From: Strigops habroptila
Taxonomy: Eukaryota; Chordata; Aves; Psittaciformes; Psittacidae
Reading direction: 5' to 3'
NCBI RefSeq assembly: GCF_004027225.2
Contig: NC_046360.1
Span: 2,406,001-2,470,000 of the forward strand
Length of the DNA: 64,000 bases
The notes under the pieces were generated by a model. The model did not search any database, had not been told where the DNA came from, and saw only the letters and a program-made list of their open reading frames with translations. The position numbers and the translations under genes are program-made. This document shows positions 40,301-50,000 of the stretch, piece after piece (position 1 is the first letter of the stretch; each line of letters starts with the position of its first letter).

Positions 40301-42851
40301 GATGTTGTGATGGACCCTTCCTTTAAGCATCATTAAGTGAGTTTGAAAGCTGTTACCAGCTCAGGGGTATTTAGGAGCATAAGGTACATGAGAGTCTGGG
40401 AGGCTTGTTTCTTAATCTACAAATAACGTGTATTTTACTATGCATTTGTTGTTTGAACATTTTCAACTTGTGATAAAGGGAAGCGTTCGGGGTTTTGTTT
40501 GTCTGGGGTTTTGGGGGCTTTGGTTTTTTGTTTGTTGGTTTGGGGTAGCTTGGTTTGGTTTTTTCCCCAAAAAAGTCTGAACTTCCTGTCTGATAACAAG
40601 TTCTTTTTCTCCTACAGCGGCTGCAGCCACGGGAGGTTCTGTTATTAATGTTGCTGCTCTTCTGGCATCGGGAACCCAAGTAACTCCTCAAATAGCAATG
40701 GCAGCTCAGATGGCAGCACTGCAAGCGAAAGCACTAGCAGAGACGGGAATAGCTGTCCCCAGCTATTACAACCCAGCCGCCGTGAATCCAATGAAATTTG
40801 CTGAGCAAGAAAAAAAACGGAAGATGCTTTGGCAAGGCAAAAAGGAAGGGGTAATGTCTTTTCTTACGTTCATAAAAGTTGTTTGGAAACACCTTGCACG
40901 CAATTTAAGGATGCTTATCAATGCTATTTCCAGCAAAATTACTTTCACACCTGATAGGAAGTTTTCCTATTAACAGCAGCCCAAGGCAAAACTTCTGTGG
41001 TGAAAGGACTAAGATAACTAGACCTTCGAGTGGCAAATGGTTGTGACAGGAGCCTCAGTAAAACCCTTGATGGCATAAAACTGCAGCGGTATAATTGGAT
41101 TGTAAAGTTACTTTTGCCAGTTTGCCTTGGAGTTAAATATCAAATGCAGATGGTCTCTTTTTACTGAGAAATGATGGCTAAGGTGTAGAAACTTACCTGA
41201 TCGCTCCTCTCTGTGACTGTAGAGAGTTTTCATTTCGTCGTTTTATCCTGTGCAATTCCAGACTTCAAAAACAAGTCTTCAAACCTTGCTAGTAACTGTC
41301 CAGGAGCAGAGTAAGGCATTAGAAAGGCTAGTGAAAGTTATAAATACAAATAAGTCTTCAGACTTATGCTGTGTCAAACAAATGCTCTTGCAATCAGTGA
41401 AGCATAGGCCACCACATAAACACAAGCTCCTGTGGTAAGTGCTTTTTCAGAAAGCACTTGGGTGTAGGTTTATCTGCTGATACTATGGGAAAATTGGTGC
41501 TTTAATAGTTGTATTTTTGTCTTTTGACACTCTGTGCTAGTATGGAAGTGTGTTTGCTACTTTAGATTAATGATCATCGTGTGTCCGTTGTGTAACAAGC
41601 TCCCTTAGTATTTCACGGGCTGTTCTATAAGGTGTGAAAATGGGATGCTGGTTCACATGGCACAGATGGGAGGGAAGGAGAAACCTGAATGCTCTCTGAG
41701 CAGTTCCTCCTGAATTGTGCTGTGAATTGATTAACCGTAATAAGCACATGGGTTTTTCCATAGTTCACTTCAAACCTGCACTCTGACAAGGTTCCCAAAC
41801 CTTGTGGAAATGGGTGGAGTCTACCCAAGTAAAGAATACACCTCTGTTCTGAAACCCCTGGTGTTAAGTAAGGTTCCCTCACACAGAGTTTCTGTGAGGA
41901 GGGTGCAGGAATGTGAGATGTGACTTGGAAACCTTTTACCTCTAGCTCTGCTAGCGCTGTGCAATGGCTCAGTTTTAATGCAGCTTTTTCTCTTGCACCT
42001 GTACTGTGATGTGAACAGAACCTTGTGTTAAAGGTGATACATCTTTTCCTTTTTTATTCGTACAGGATAAATCACAGTCTGCAGAAATATGGGAAAAATT
42101 AAACTTTGGAAACAAGGACCAAAATGTCAAATTCAGAAAACTGATGGGCATTAAGGTAAAGAATTAAAGAATTCTGCATGAGTGACTAAGCTTATTACTA
42201 ATTGTAGCATAGTGATTTCTTTATTTTAAAGTGTACATTAACCAGGGAAGATGTTAGTTAAACTGATATTACCTGAGGTAGTTAAAGTAAGTATTTCTTA
42301 TAAAGTTCACATGCAGCATCTAAATCTGAATTCAATTCCAATTCTGGAATTTCATTATGCTTCTGCGTGACAAGGCAACTGTTACAATCGGTGGTTGCTG
42401 TAACCAGTATTTAGAATTCGGACAGTATTACTTTGTATTGATAAGTTAATTTGAGACATTTATTTGAATGAGTTGGGAAAAGGAAGCAGGTGAAGGCGTC
42501 TGTGTGTGTCTTGGCAGTGAGGGGAGGGTGATGCTAGACTGTTCCAGCAATAAAGCCAAATGCTTGAATTATTACTTTGGAAATCGATAAAGTAAAATTG
42601 TTATGTTTAGGGTATCTGGAAACACTGCTCCCACCACAGCTAATGTTTCCTTCCTTCTGTCTGGTTTCTAGAGTGAGGATGAAGCTGGCTGCAGCTCCGT
42701 TGATGAAGAGAGTTTCAAAACCCTGAAACAACAGGAGGAGGTTTTCAGAAATCTAGATGCACAGTATGAAATGGCAAGGTCACAGACTCATACACAAAGA
42801 GGAATGGGATTGGGGTTCACATCTTCCATGCGAGGAATGGATGCTGTTTGA
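28376..42851 (+). CDS. RSRC2: RSRC2, arginine/serine-rich coiled-coil protein 2 (complete)
   Basis: RSRC2 is an SR-related nuclear protein associated with pre-mRNA splicing factors; its exact role is not settled. Ten exons give an open frame of 415 codons plus stop (human about 434). Exon 1 contributes only Met-Ala before its donor. Residues ~40-200 form an Arg/Ser (RS, RERKKSRSRS-type) domain with a Lys/Glu-rich segment around residues 70-110. Residues ~220-250 (LERAKKLQEQREKEMVEK) form a charged coiled coil, followed by an Ala-rich stretch (VAALLASGTQVTPQIAMAAQ). The C-terminus (KLNFGNKDQNVKFRKLMGIK to GMGLGFTSSMRGMDAV) is nearly identical to mammals and resembles the small-acidic-protein (SMAP) family. 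The RS domain has fewer repeats than human, which largely explains the length difference. It shares its promoter with KNTC1. Confidence 0.96.
33058..33135 (+). other. RSRC2: Candidate RSRC2 poison cassette exon in intron 3
   Basis: Between exons 3 and 4 a 78-bp segment is flanked by CATACTCAG on the left and a GATAAG/GTAACT donor on the right. Exon 3 ends in phase 0, so inclusion would read R-A-N-A-R-R-D followed by TGA at 33079-33081. The segment has four CpGs and purine-rich GAAGA/GACTGAA elements in an otherwise AT-rich, CpG-poor intron. The acceptor lacks a strong pyrimidine tract, as expected for a regulated exon. Autoregulated stop-containing exons are typical of SR-family genes. No transcript evidence is available here. 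Confidence 0.5.
33239..33281. repeat. A-rich low-complexity run
   Basis: Successive A runs, interrupted by GATT and GG, lie about 100 bp downstream of the candidate poison exon in RSRC2 intron 3. They could be a degenerate microsatellite or an old poly(A) tail; no adjoining retrocopy is recognised. Confidence 0.7.
37657..37703 (+). other. RSRC2: Possible second cryptic or poison exon in RSRC2 intron 5
   Basis: A good acceptor (a T-rich tract ending in CTACAG) and a GTAAGG donor bracket 47 bp. Joined to exon 5 (phase 2), the frame reaches TGA after five residues (S-G-I-Q-I-T). Nothing but splice-site quality supports it, and pseudo-exons of this kind are common in long introns. Confidence 0.2.
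38616..38648. repeat. Tandem direct repeat, 17-bp unit x2
   Basis: The unit TAGCTGTTATCTCAAGT occurs twice head-to-tail (the second copy ends in a mismatch) in RSRC2 intron 5. A similar 15-bp doublet (TTTGTCATTCCATAG) lies at 23232-23246 and 23248-23262 in a KNTC1 intron. Both look like small replication-slippage duplications. Confidence 0.75.
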
Positions 42852-43311
42852 AAAACAAAAAAGAGGAAAGAAAGAGGCAGTTTTAAAGTTCGGAACTGTG
42901 GAAGGTTCTTGTTCAGCTGTTGGGTCCTTGTTCACCAAAAAGCTAGCATTCTAGCTTGCATGGGTGTTGCATTGACTTTAATTTATTAAAAAAAAAAAAT
43001 ACAATTTTTTTGTAAATATCAGATCAGTGATACTGGTGTTAGTGTTGTAATCAGGTTATACCCACTTCCATTAAACTTGACAGAACTATAGAAGGACAGT
43101 ATTTTTTAGTTAAAAGTTCTACTTTTCAAACCAAGCAGCAGATGGGATAAACTCATACATGGATATTTCGTGTCCACTGTCTTGTGTACTTTTGTACTTT
43201 AACCTTGTACAGTTATTTTCAATTCTTGAAACATGAAAGAAATGTTGTGTAGATGTTATTTAGCGGTCTGGGCCAACAGGCACATAATCCAGTGCAGAAA
43301 CCCTGGTTAAT

Positions 43312-43317
43312 AATAAA
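43312..43317 (+). terminator. RSRC2: RSRC2 polyadenylation signal (AATAAA)
   Basis: A canonical AATAAA about 460 nt after the stop codon is followed by a T-rich element. The cleavage site is expected near 43335. No other AATAAA lies between the stop codon and this point. Confidence 0.85.
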
Positions 43318-43335
43318 GACTTTTTTTTTCTCTAA

Positions 43336-43800
43336 GGTCTTCCTTTATGTTAATTAAGTTATTTTTTGGGCCAACCTCTAAGGAAGAGAGGTAAGAGATG
43401 GCAGGAAGACTGGAGAAGTCAGGAATAGAGTGTTTAGCTTTGCTTATTTGGAAGTAGGATTTTTGTAACGTAAGGAGATTGTGGTACAGAGCACAACTCG
43501 TGGTGAGGAGTACTCAACTCATCCTTTTTCTTTTGGTCAGTCTGATAAACATTTTAGTAGAGAGAAGGATAACCAAACCATTGGTGAGAAAGGTGGTAGG
43601 ATGTTGGAGCCCTTAGTGTTTTGGAAGGTGTGTTAACTTCTTGTGGTAGATGATACAAGCCTTAGAGGAGTGCTGTACCCCAATTAAATGCACAAGGCAG
43701 AACCTCAGCAGGGGTGCAGCTGCTTCCCAGGACAAGATACGGTTCGGATGGGGCCTGACTACAAGGAACCCACCACCGCCACCACAATGAGCATCGCAGC
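43336..43800. other. Short intergenic gap RSRC2-ZCCHC8
   Basis: About 0.5 kb lies between the RSRC2 poly(A) site and the ZCCHC8 CpG island. No coding frame, repeat or RNA gene is recognised. GC content rises steadily towards the island. Confidence 0.7.
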
Positions 43801-43891
43801 GGATGGTTCCCTCCGTCCCCCATTTTGAGGGCGCCCGTCCCCTGCAGCTCCCGGCGTGCAGTGCGGGCCACGGGAGCCTGCAGGGCGCAGC

Positions 43892-43972
43892 CTACATCTC
43901 CCAGCAAGCACAGCGCGCCGGCCTGGGCGCCGCCATGGCGGGCCGCCGCCGGGGCATGCCGGGAGTTGTGGT
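43892..43972. promoter_or_regulatory. Inverted pair of ZNF143/THAP11-like sites
   Basis: CTACATCTCCCAGCAAGC reads on the plus strand at 43892-43909. ACCACAACTCCCGGCATGC reads on the minus strand at 43954-43972. Both fit the ACTACAAYTCCCAGNATGC-type consensus of ZNF143 and its partner THAP11/HCFC1. They face each other about 45 bp apart, around an ATG at 43935. Binding is inferred from the motif only. Confidence 0.55.
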
Positions 43973-44073
43973 CCTGCGGCTCCGCGCAGGGGCGAGCGGC
44001 GGCTCCGGCTGCCCTTTGCCCCTGCGGCAGCGTCCCCCTTCCCCAAGCCCCTCCTTTCCTGCTGCAGCACAAG

Positions 44074-47000
44074 ATGGCGGCTGGGGTGGATTTCGGGGAC
44101 AGCGAGCTCTTCCAGCAGCTCGACGAAGGAGAAGGGCCGCCGCCGCTGCCGCCTCGCCTCAGCCTGGAGGAGGAGGAAGAGGAAGAGGAGAAGGAGGAGG
44201 AAGAGCAGGAGAAGGAGGAAGAAGAGGAGCTGGAGGAGGAGAAGGAGGAGGAATACGAGGAGGAATACGAGGAGAAGGAGGAGGAAGAGGCGGAGGAGGA
44301 GGCGGCGGAGAGACCCGACAAGGCCCTGGAGGATCTGTACGAGAGGCTGCGGAACCGCGAGGAGACGGTGCGGCGGCTCCGGGCGGAGAATATCCTGATG
44401 GGAGAGGCAGGGCCTGCTCCGGGGAGGGCGCGGCGGGGTCGCTTCAGCCGTCGGTTCCCTTCCGGGCCAGCCTGGGTGCCGGCCCGGCTGGGGCTTGAGG
44501 GACTCCGGCTTTTCCCGCCTCTCTGGACCTCCGTGAGGCCCGGCCCTGTGGCGCTGTCGGGGAAGGCCCGGTCGGTCTGAACCTGGCGCGTCCTGGCTGG
44601 CGGTGGGAATGGAGCTCGGCAGGGAGGGATCTCCCGCGTCTTGGTGCGGCGGCTCGTTTATCCTGGCTTCTGCTTCTGTATGGTAAGAGGAAGCTTTTTC
44701 TGAAAGCTTCTATCCTTAGAGCGTCCAGGTCCGTGCCAGCTTTGCTTCAGTTGGCAAAGGAGGTAGTTGAGTTCTTGGTGCTGGGATGGCCATGAAAACA
44801 CTTGATGCTGGGCTACTTTCTGACTTTCTAGGGAAAAGAAACAGTTGCATGTGCACTAAAACCCATTTTTAACATAGCTACTAGTAATTTTAAGCTGTAA
44901 ATTGTGACTGGTTCCCTAAAGGGTTTGATACTGCAGCAGAACAGAATCTGAAATTGATTTTATAGTTTATTTACTATTTACAAGTACATGTGTCTTATTG
45001 TTGACTTTTGTGTGGTGATTGTAAGTATTTTTAAAATAAATACTATAAATACGACAATTCAAGCGTCGTATTGATGTATAATGTAATGAATTACAGTGAT
45101 TGGATTGTCCTTTTTCACCTGGGCTCTGGTTTGGGGCGGTTTTGGGTGATTTTGGTAGGTTGATTTGTTTTTGTTTTATTGTGTTTCTTCAGCAACAGGT
45201 GGATTTGTAAATAATCCTCTGTGCAGTGGAAGGGAAGGTCTGAAACCCCGTTTGTTATTCTGTGGAATTCTTGTTAGGTGTTTTGTTGGTTTTGATCCTT
45301 CAATTAAGAGGTCTGTGTCTTCTGTGGAAAGTAATGTTCCTTAACAGTAAATTAACATCAGGAACTTAAAAGGAAGCTGAATATTCTGACTCGTCCTAGG
45401 TATGTGACTTGAAAGGCTTTGTATGAACTATATATGTTTGAAATAGAGTTTGTCTGAGACAAGAGCTGCCTGAGGGAGCAACGTCTGCCACATCGGTTAG
45501 AAACTGTTGCTCTGTTGCTGTCCCTGCTCAGATATTGGGCTTTAAAATGCTGTTACCATTCTTGAAAAGTCTTTTAGACTTGAATATCAAAAACTTAGTT
45601 TGTCTTGCTGTAGTTTTATTTGTTTGTGTGTACCTGTCTGTTTATGACACTTAGGTGGCCTTTAAGGAAACAGGTTTTTGTAAAGTTCAGCAGTAAGAAC
45701 AAATACATTAACATGGTTGAATAAATAAGAGACCTTATTTATTCAAAATCATATTTAAAAGATTTATAACAGAAGAAGGTGACTGTAGTGTGGTGTTCCC
45801 TTTTGTTTTCTTGCCAGCTCACACCAGGCAACCTGCTTGGCTTGAAAGAGGAAGATTTCTGTTTAAGTGAATAGAAACTTCTTAAAAAGACAGAACTTAT
45901 ATTGGCTAAACCTTGCTCTCTCTGTGGGCTCCTGACTCTTTGCTGCGATAAGCCAGAAAGGGAATATTCAGAGTAAAGCTAATGCAGTAACCATTGTCTG
46001 TGTGTTTGTTCTGTTCTAGTGGAATTTATGTGGAGAACTCCAAATTAGATGGGCCTCTGTTACAGATTTTATTTATGAACAATGTCATTTCTAGGTAAGT
46101 ACTCTGCAGGAAAGCAAGGCTCCATCATGTGTAAGGGTTACTTGGGAAGACAAATGCCATCATGCTGAATGTCCACCCTCCCTCCCCCCAGTTACTTCTT
46201 CTCCCACCTTTATATGCTGAGCATGACACCATTTGGTCTGGAATACCCCTTGGGTCAGTCGGGGTCAGCTGTCCTGGCTGTGTTCCCCCCCCAGCTCCTT
46301 GTGCACCCTCAGCCTCCTCGCTGGTAGGTTGGAGTGAGGCCTTGACTCTGTGTAAGCGTTGCTCAGCAGTAGGGAAAACATCCCTATGTGTTATCAGTGC
46401 TATTTCCAGCCCAAATCCAAAACACAGCCCATACGAGCTGCTAAGAAGAAAATTGCCTCTACCCCAGACAAAACCAGCACAATGGTAAATGCGAAAAAAA
46501 ACCCGCCAAAACCCAAACCAAGAACCCTTCAAAACAATCCAACCAACCAAATAAAAGCATTTGGCATATGTTTCAATCTTGTTCACGTCTTCACCTCTGT
46601 ATGCTTCTTCATTACAGGCAGTACCATCAAGAAATTGAAGATTTTATTTTTGGCTTAGTTCAGAAATATGAAGAGCAGAGGAAAAGTGAACAAGAAAAAA
46701 CACAGCTCACTGTTAAGCCACAGGTACTTAAAAACTGACATTGTTATTAGGTGCTGCTTGTCTTGCATCCTTATTGTGGGAATATTGAAATACTACCCTG
46801 CTAAACAGCCGAGTTCCAGATGGTTTTTCCTGTTAATTGCTACGTATCTGTGAAATAGCTATCAAGCAAAGGTCGTATAACTCTTTGTTCCAAACACAGA
46901 GGACCAGGACAAAGAAAATACCATTTGTGCCCATGAAAATGCTTCTCTGAAATTTTTCCTGATGAAATTTGTGTAAAAGCAAAGTAATAAGTTGATTTAA

Positions 47001-50000
47001 ATAATCAAGAAAAGACCATAAGGTACAAACTTAATGTATCCTCTTCTGATAGTATTTGGCTCAGTCTTTGAGTATATGAGAGCATAGATGAGTAACAGAA
47101 TCTGGAAAATTCCACTTTCTTCTCAGTTTGGAATTTGGAGTTATACTTGACATTCACTTTGAATAAAAGGGTGAAATGGCACATTTCTCTCATCTTTCTC
47201 TTAGCTTTTGAGATAAGAATAAAGATGTTCTTATGCAGTGTATTTCTCATCAAAGAAAACATTGGAGATGAGCTGTGTCATTCTTTGGACTGTGGAAAGC
47301 GTCATGATTAATGTAGACGTCTCCATCCTACTGTTTAACTGTTTCCTGAAAGAATAGGAGCTGTATTCCATATTCTGTGCCTTTCACATGCATGAGTAAT
47401 TTAGGAACTCTTCTATTTACTGCTATTTTAAATGAACTATTTGCATTTTTACTTTTCATGTCAGCCCTCCAGTATTCTTTTGGAAGAGGACGGTAAAACA
47501 GCAAGCTCGAGTTCTAAAAAAGTGAAAGAAGCTTTTAGTGTAAGTTCTTGAGTATGTACTCTTCAATGGTAGGTCTGACTCTTCATTCTGCATATTCAAT
47601 ATACACTGCCATTAAAATAAGCTCTTGTTAAATCTCATTTATCAATGTAATAGCAGTTAAGTTCAGCATGTTTTAGCTACATCATTGGAAAAAAATACAT
47701 ATTTCTACAGGTGTGGGCATGTGTTACTTGTAAATTCTTACAGAGTGGGGGAAAAAAAAACCTGGAAGTATTTCCAGCAGTGTAAATTTATAGAAATGCT
47801 GCCAATCTGACCTAAATACTGACACCTTTCTGACAATTTTCTGACTTTTTTTCTACAGGTTGTAGGAAGTGTTCTGTATTTTACCAATTTTTGTCTCGAT
47901 AAACTGGGACAGCCTATATTAAATGAGAATCCACAGCTGACAGAAGGATGGGAAATACCTAAGTATCCTGTTTGTTAAAGGGGTTTTCCGTTTCTCAAAT
48001 CCAGGGAATGCCAGTGGGTAAATTGAACTCCAGTCCTGTTCAGTAGATTGTACATTTCTGTCAAACCGTACCAGTCGTTAGAGATGAAAAGTTTTAATGA
48101 GTCATTAATGGCTTTTTTTACTCAAACCATTCCAATATTTGATGTGATTGGCTCGTTGATTTTTAGTGGGCTTGTGCTTGGGAAGAGTAAATGCCTTGTC
48201 CCCATAAATACATCTTGTGACTTCAGGATTTTCCCGGGCCAGTCTGTAATCAGGTTTGGAATAACAGCTCATTCCAAGTATGAATAAGCTGTTCTTCCTC
48301 TATAAAATCTGCTATCCAGTAGCAGTTCCTTATTGAAATCTAAAGATATCAGCAAGTTTTCAGCCACATTCTCTCCCTAGATGGACAAGATATACAAGTA
48401 AAACCAAAAAGGTTTGTATTATTCTTAAATATCAAGTTTTGAGCTGAAAAGTTCAGATGTACACTGTGATTATTCCCCAGTATTCTAAACCCTTGAACAT
48501 ACGTAAGCAATGAGTTTAAATGGAGTAATCCAGTGCTGAGCTTTGCAGTCAGCGGGTCTCTCTTGTTTGTTGACTTCCTTTAGGAAGGGCCTAAAAGAAA
48601 TCTGTAAAAACATTCTGAAGTTTACAGCCAGTTCTGGGGTTATTTGTCTTTTTAGTGACTGCTTTGGTCATCCTTGTACTGGTGTACTATCATCATGCTT
48701 ACTGGTTTGTAGAACAACTCCTGTCTGATTTATTTCATAGACTTTTTAAGGCTGGTCTTAGACTTGATTGTAAAGCTTTTATGGGAGGTAAGAAGTGAAC
48801 CGAGTTTCCAGCTGGCAGCTGGAAACTGCTGCCAGTTTCAAGTGTTTGAAGTCACTGATTTCAGATGCAGTGAAGACCAGGCAAGATTTCAGTGGGAACT
48901 GCAAAGATAAAGGGGCATGCTGAGTTTGATTAGAAATACTACCATCTGAATGGACTGCACATTGAAGGGTTGTGCTCATGATATAGAATGGTGATAAAAT
49001 ACTTCAGTCACCACAGAAGGTTTCTGTTTGAATACTACGTAAAGATGAAGCAGAAGATGCACTTCATTTTATCTTATTAGAGGCTTCAAGAGGTTGGAGT
49101 GTATGCATGTGTGTGTTTACTCTGGACACTGATTGTTGTGTCACCTTTTTGTCTCCACTTGTGGTCCCCATCCTATTTTTATAAAAATGAACGTTCAGAA
49201 AGGAAGTATTTCATTCAAATCTTGTAAGAGATTGGAATTTTCCCCCATAATGTTAAAAGTGTTTGCTGCTGTTGTATGAATTTACAAGGAAAATGAAGCT
49301 TGAAGCCAGCTGCAGTTCCATTCCAGGTTTTCAGTGCACAATTTCACCGTATGCATAACTTGTTCAAACTGTGGACCAGGACTTGACAAAGAATTAGTCA
49401 TGCTCTCCTGCTTGTTTCTACTGGTAACCGATTCTCAGTGTTGTAAAAAGGGTCAGACCTCTGATGAATCAAGCATAAAAAGAGAAATAGAAGTATTAAT
49501 GTACTACAGGTGTATTAAATTGAGGGGTTCCTTATCTGTGCTCTAGAGTGAGAAGTACTGTTTTAACATCTTCACTTTCCTTCCTCTGGACACAACATAA
49601 GCTTTAGTATGTAGGGTTTGTTTTCATTTATTGTCACTATCTAAGCAAACTTTTACATACTTAATCAGAAGTAGAAACCCTTCATGAATACTCTCTCTGC
49701 AGCATGATGTAAGAAGAAGCTTTTCCAACTTTAGGACACTAAACTGTTGGATCAGGTTGCCCAGAGAGGTTGTGCAGCCTCCACCCTTAGAGATTTTCAG
49801 GGCCCAACTGGATAAAGCCCTGAGCAGCCTGGTCTGATCTCGTAGCCGACCCAGCTTTGATTAAGGCACTGGATTAGAGATCTCTTGAGATCCAGCCTGA
49901 ATTATTCTACTGACTGTTCTATTCTCTCTTAAAGCTGTAGATCTCTATAATAGGGGATATAAAAGCTCCAGTTCTGCCTGGAAGTACTCCTTTTCCACTG

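Larger units (their letters stand above)
28376..43335 (+). other. RSRC2: RSRC2 exon structure and 3' UTR
   Basis: Coding exons: 1 (coding part) 28376-28381, 2 31336-31492, 3 32103-32146, 4 34697-34887, 5 35857-36000, 6 39719-39841, 7 39938-40017, 8 40618-40850, 9 42066-42155, 10 42672-42851 (TGA). Phases were verified through every junction. The 5' UTR starts somewhere near 28.25-28.30 kb. The 3' UTR is about 480 nt and contains an A-rich run near 42990. Exon 6 ends at an atypical donor (AG then GTTGGG). Introns 1 (28382-31335) and 5 (36001-39718) are the largest and contain no other recognised gene. Confidence 0.92.
43800..44660 (+). promoter_or_regulatory. ZCCHC8: ZCCHC8 CpG-island promoter and exon 1 region
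   Basis: This is a very GC- and CpG-rich, TATA-less block spanning the 5' end of ZCCHC8. It contains two divergently oriented ZNF143/THAP11-like motifs (43892-43909 and 43954-43972). A perfect AANATGGCGGC YY1-type element overlaps the start codon (44071-44081). YY1 sites over the start ATG are common in short-5'UTR housekeeping promoters, so transcription probably begins shortly before 44074. Confidence 0.75.

Noticed and set aside
43662-44321. Long minus-strand open frame rich in Ser (219 codons)
   Set aside because: It is the antisense shadow of the GAGGAR repeat of ZCCHC8 exon 1. It is low complexity, resembles no known family, and has no promoter or splice context.
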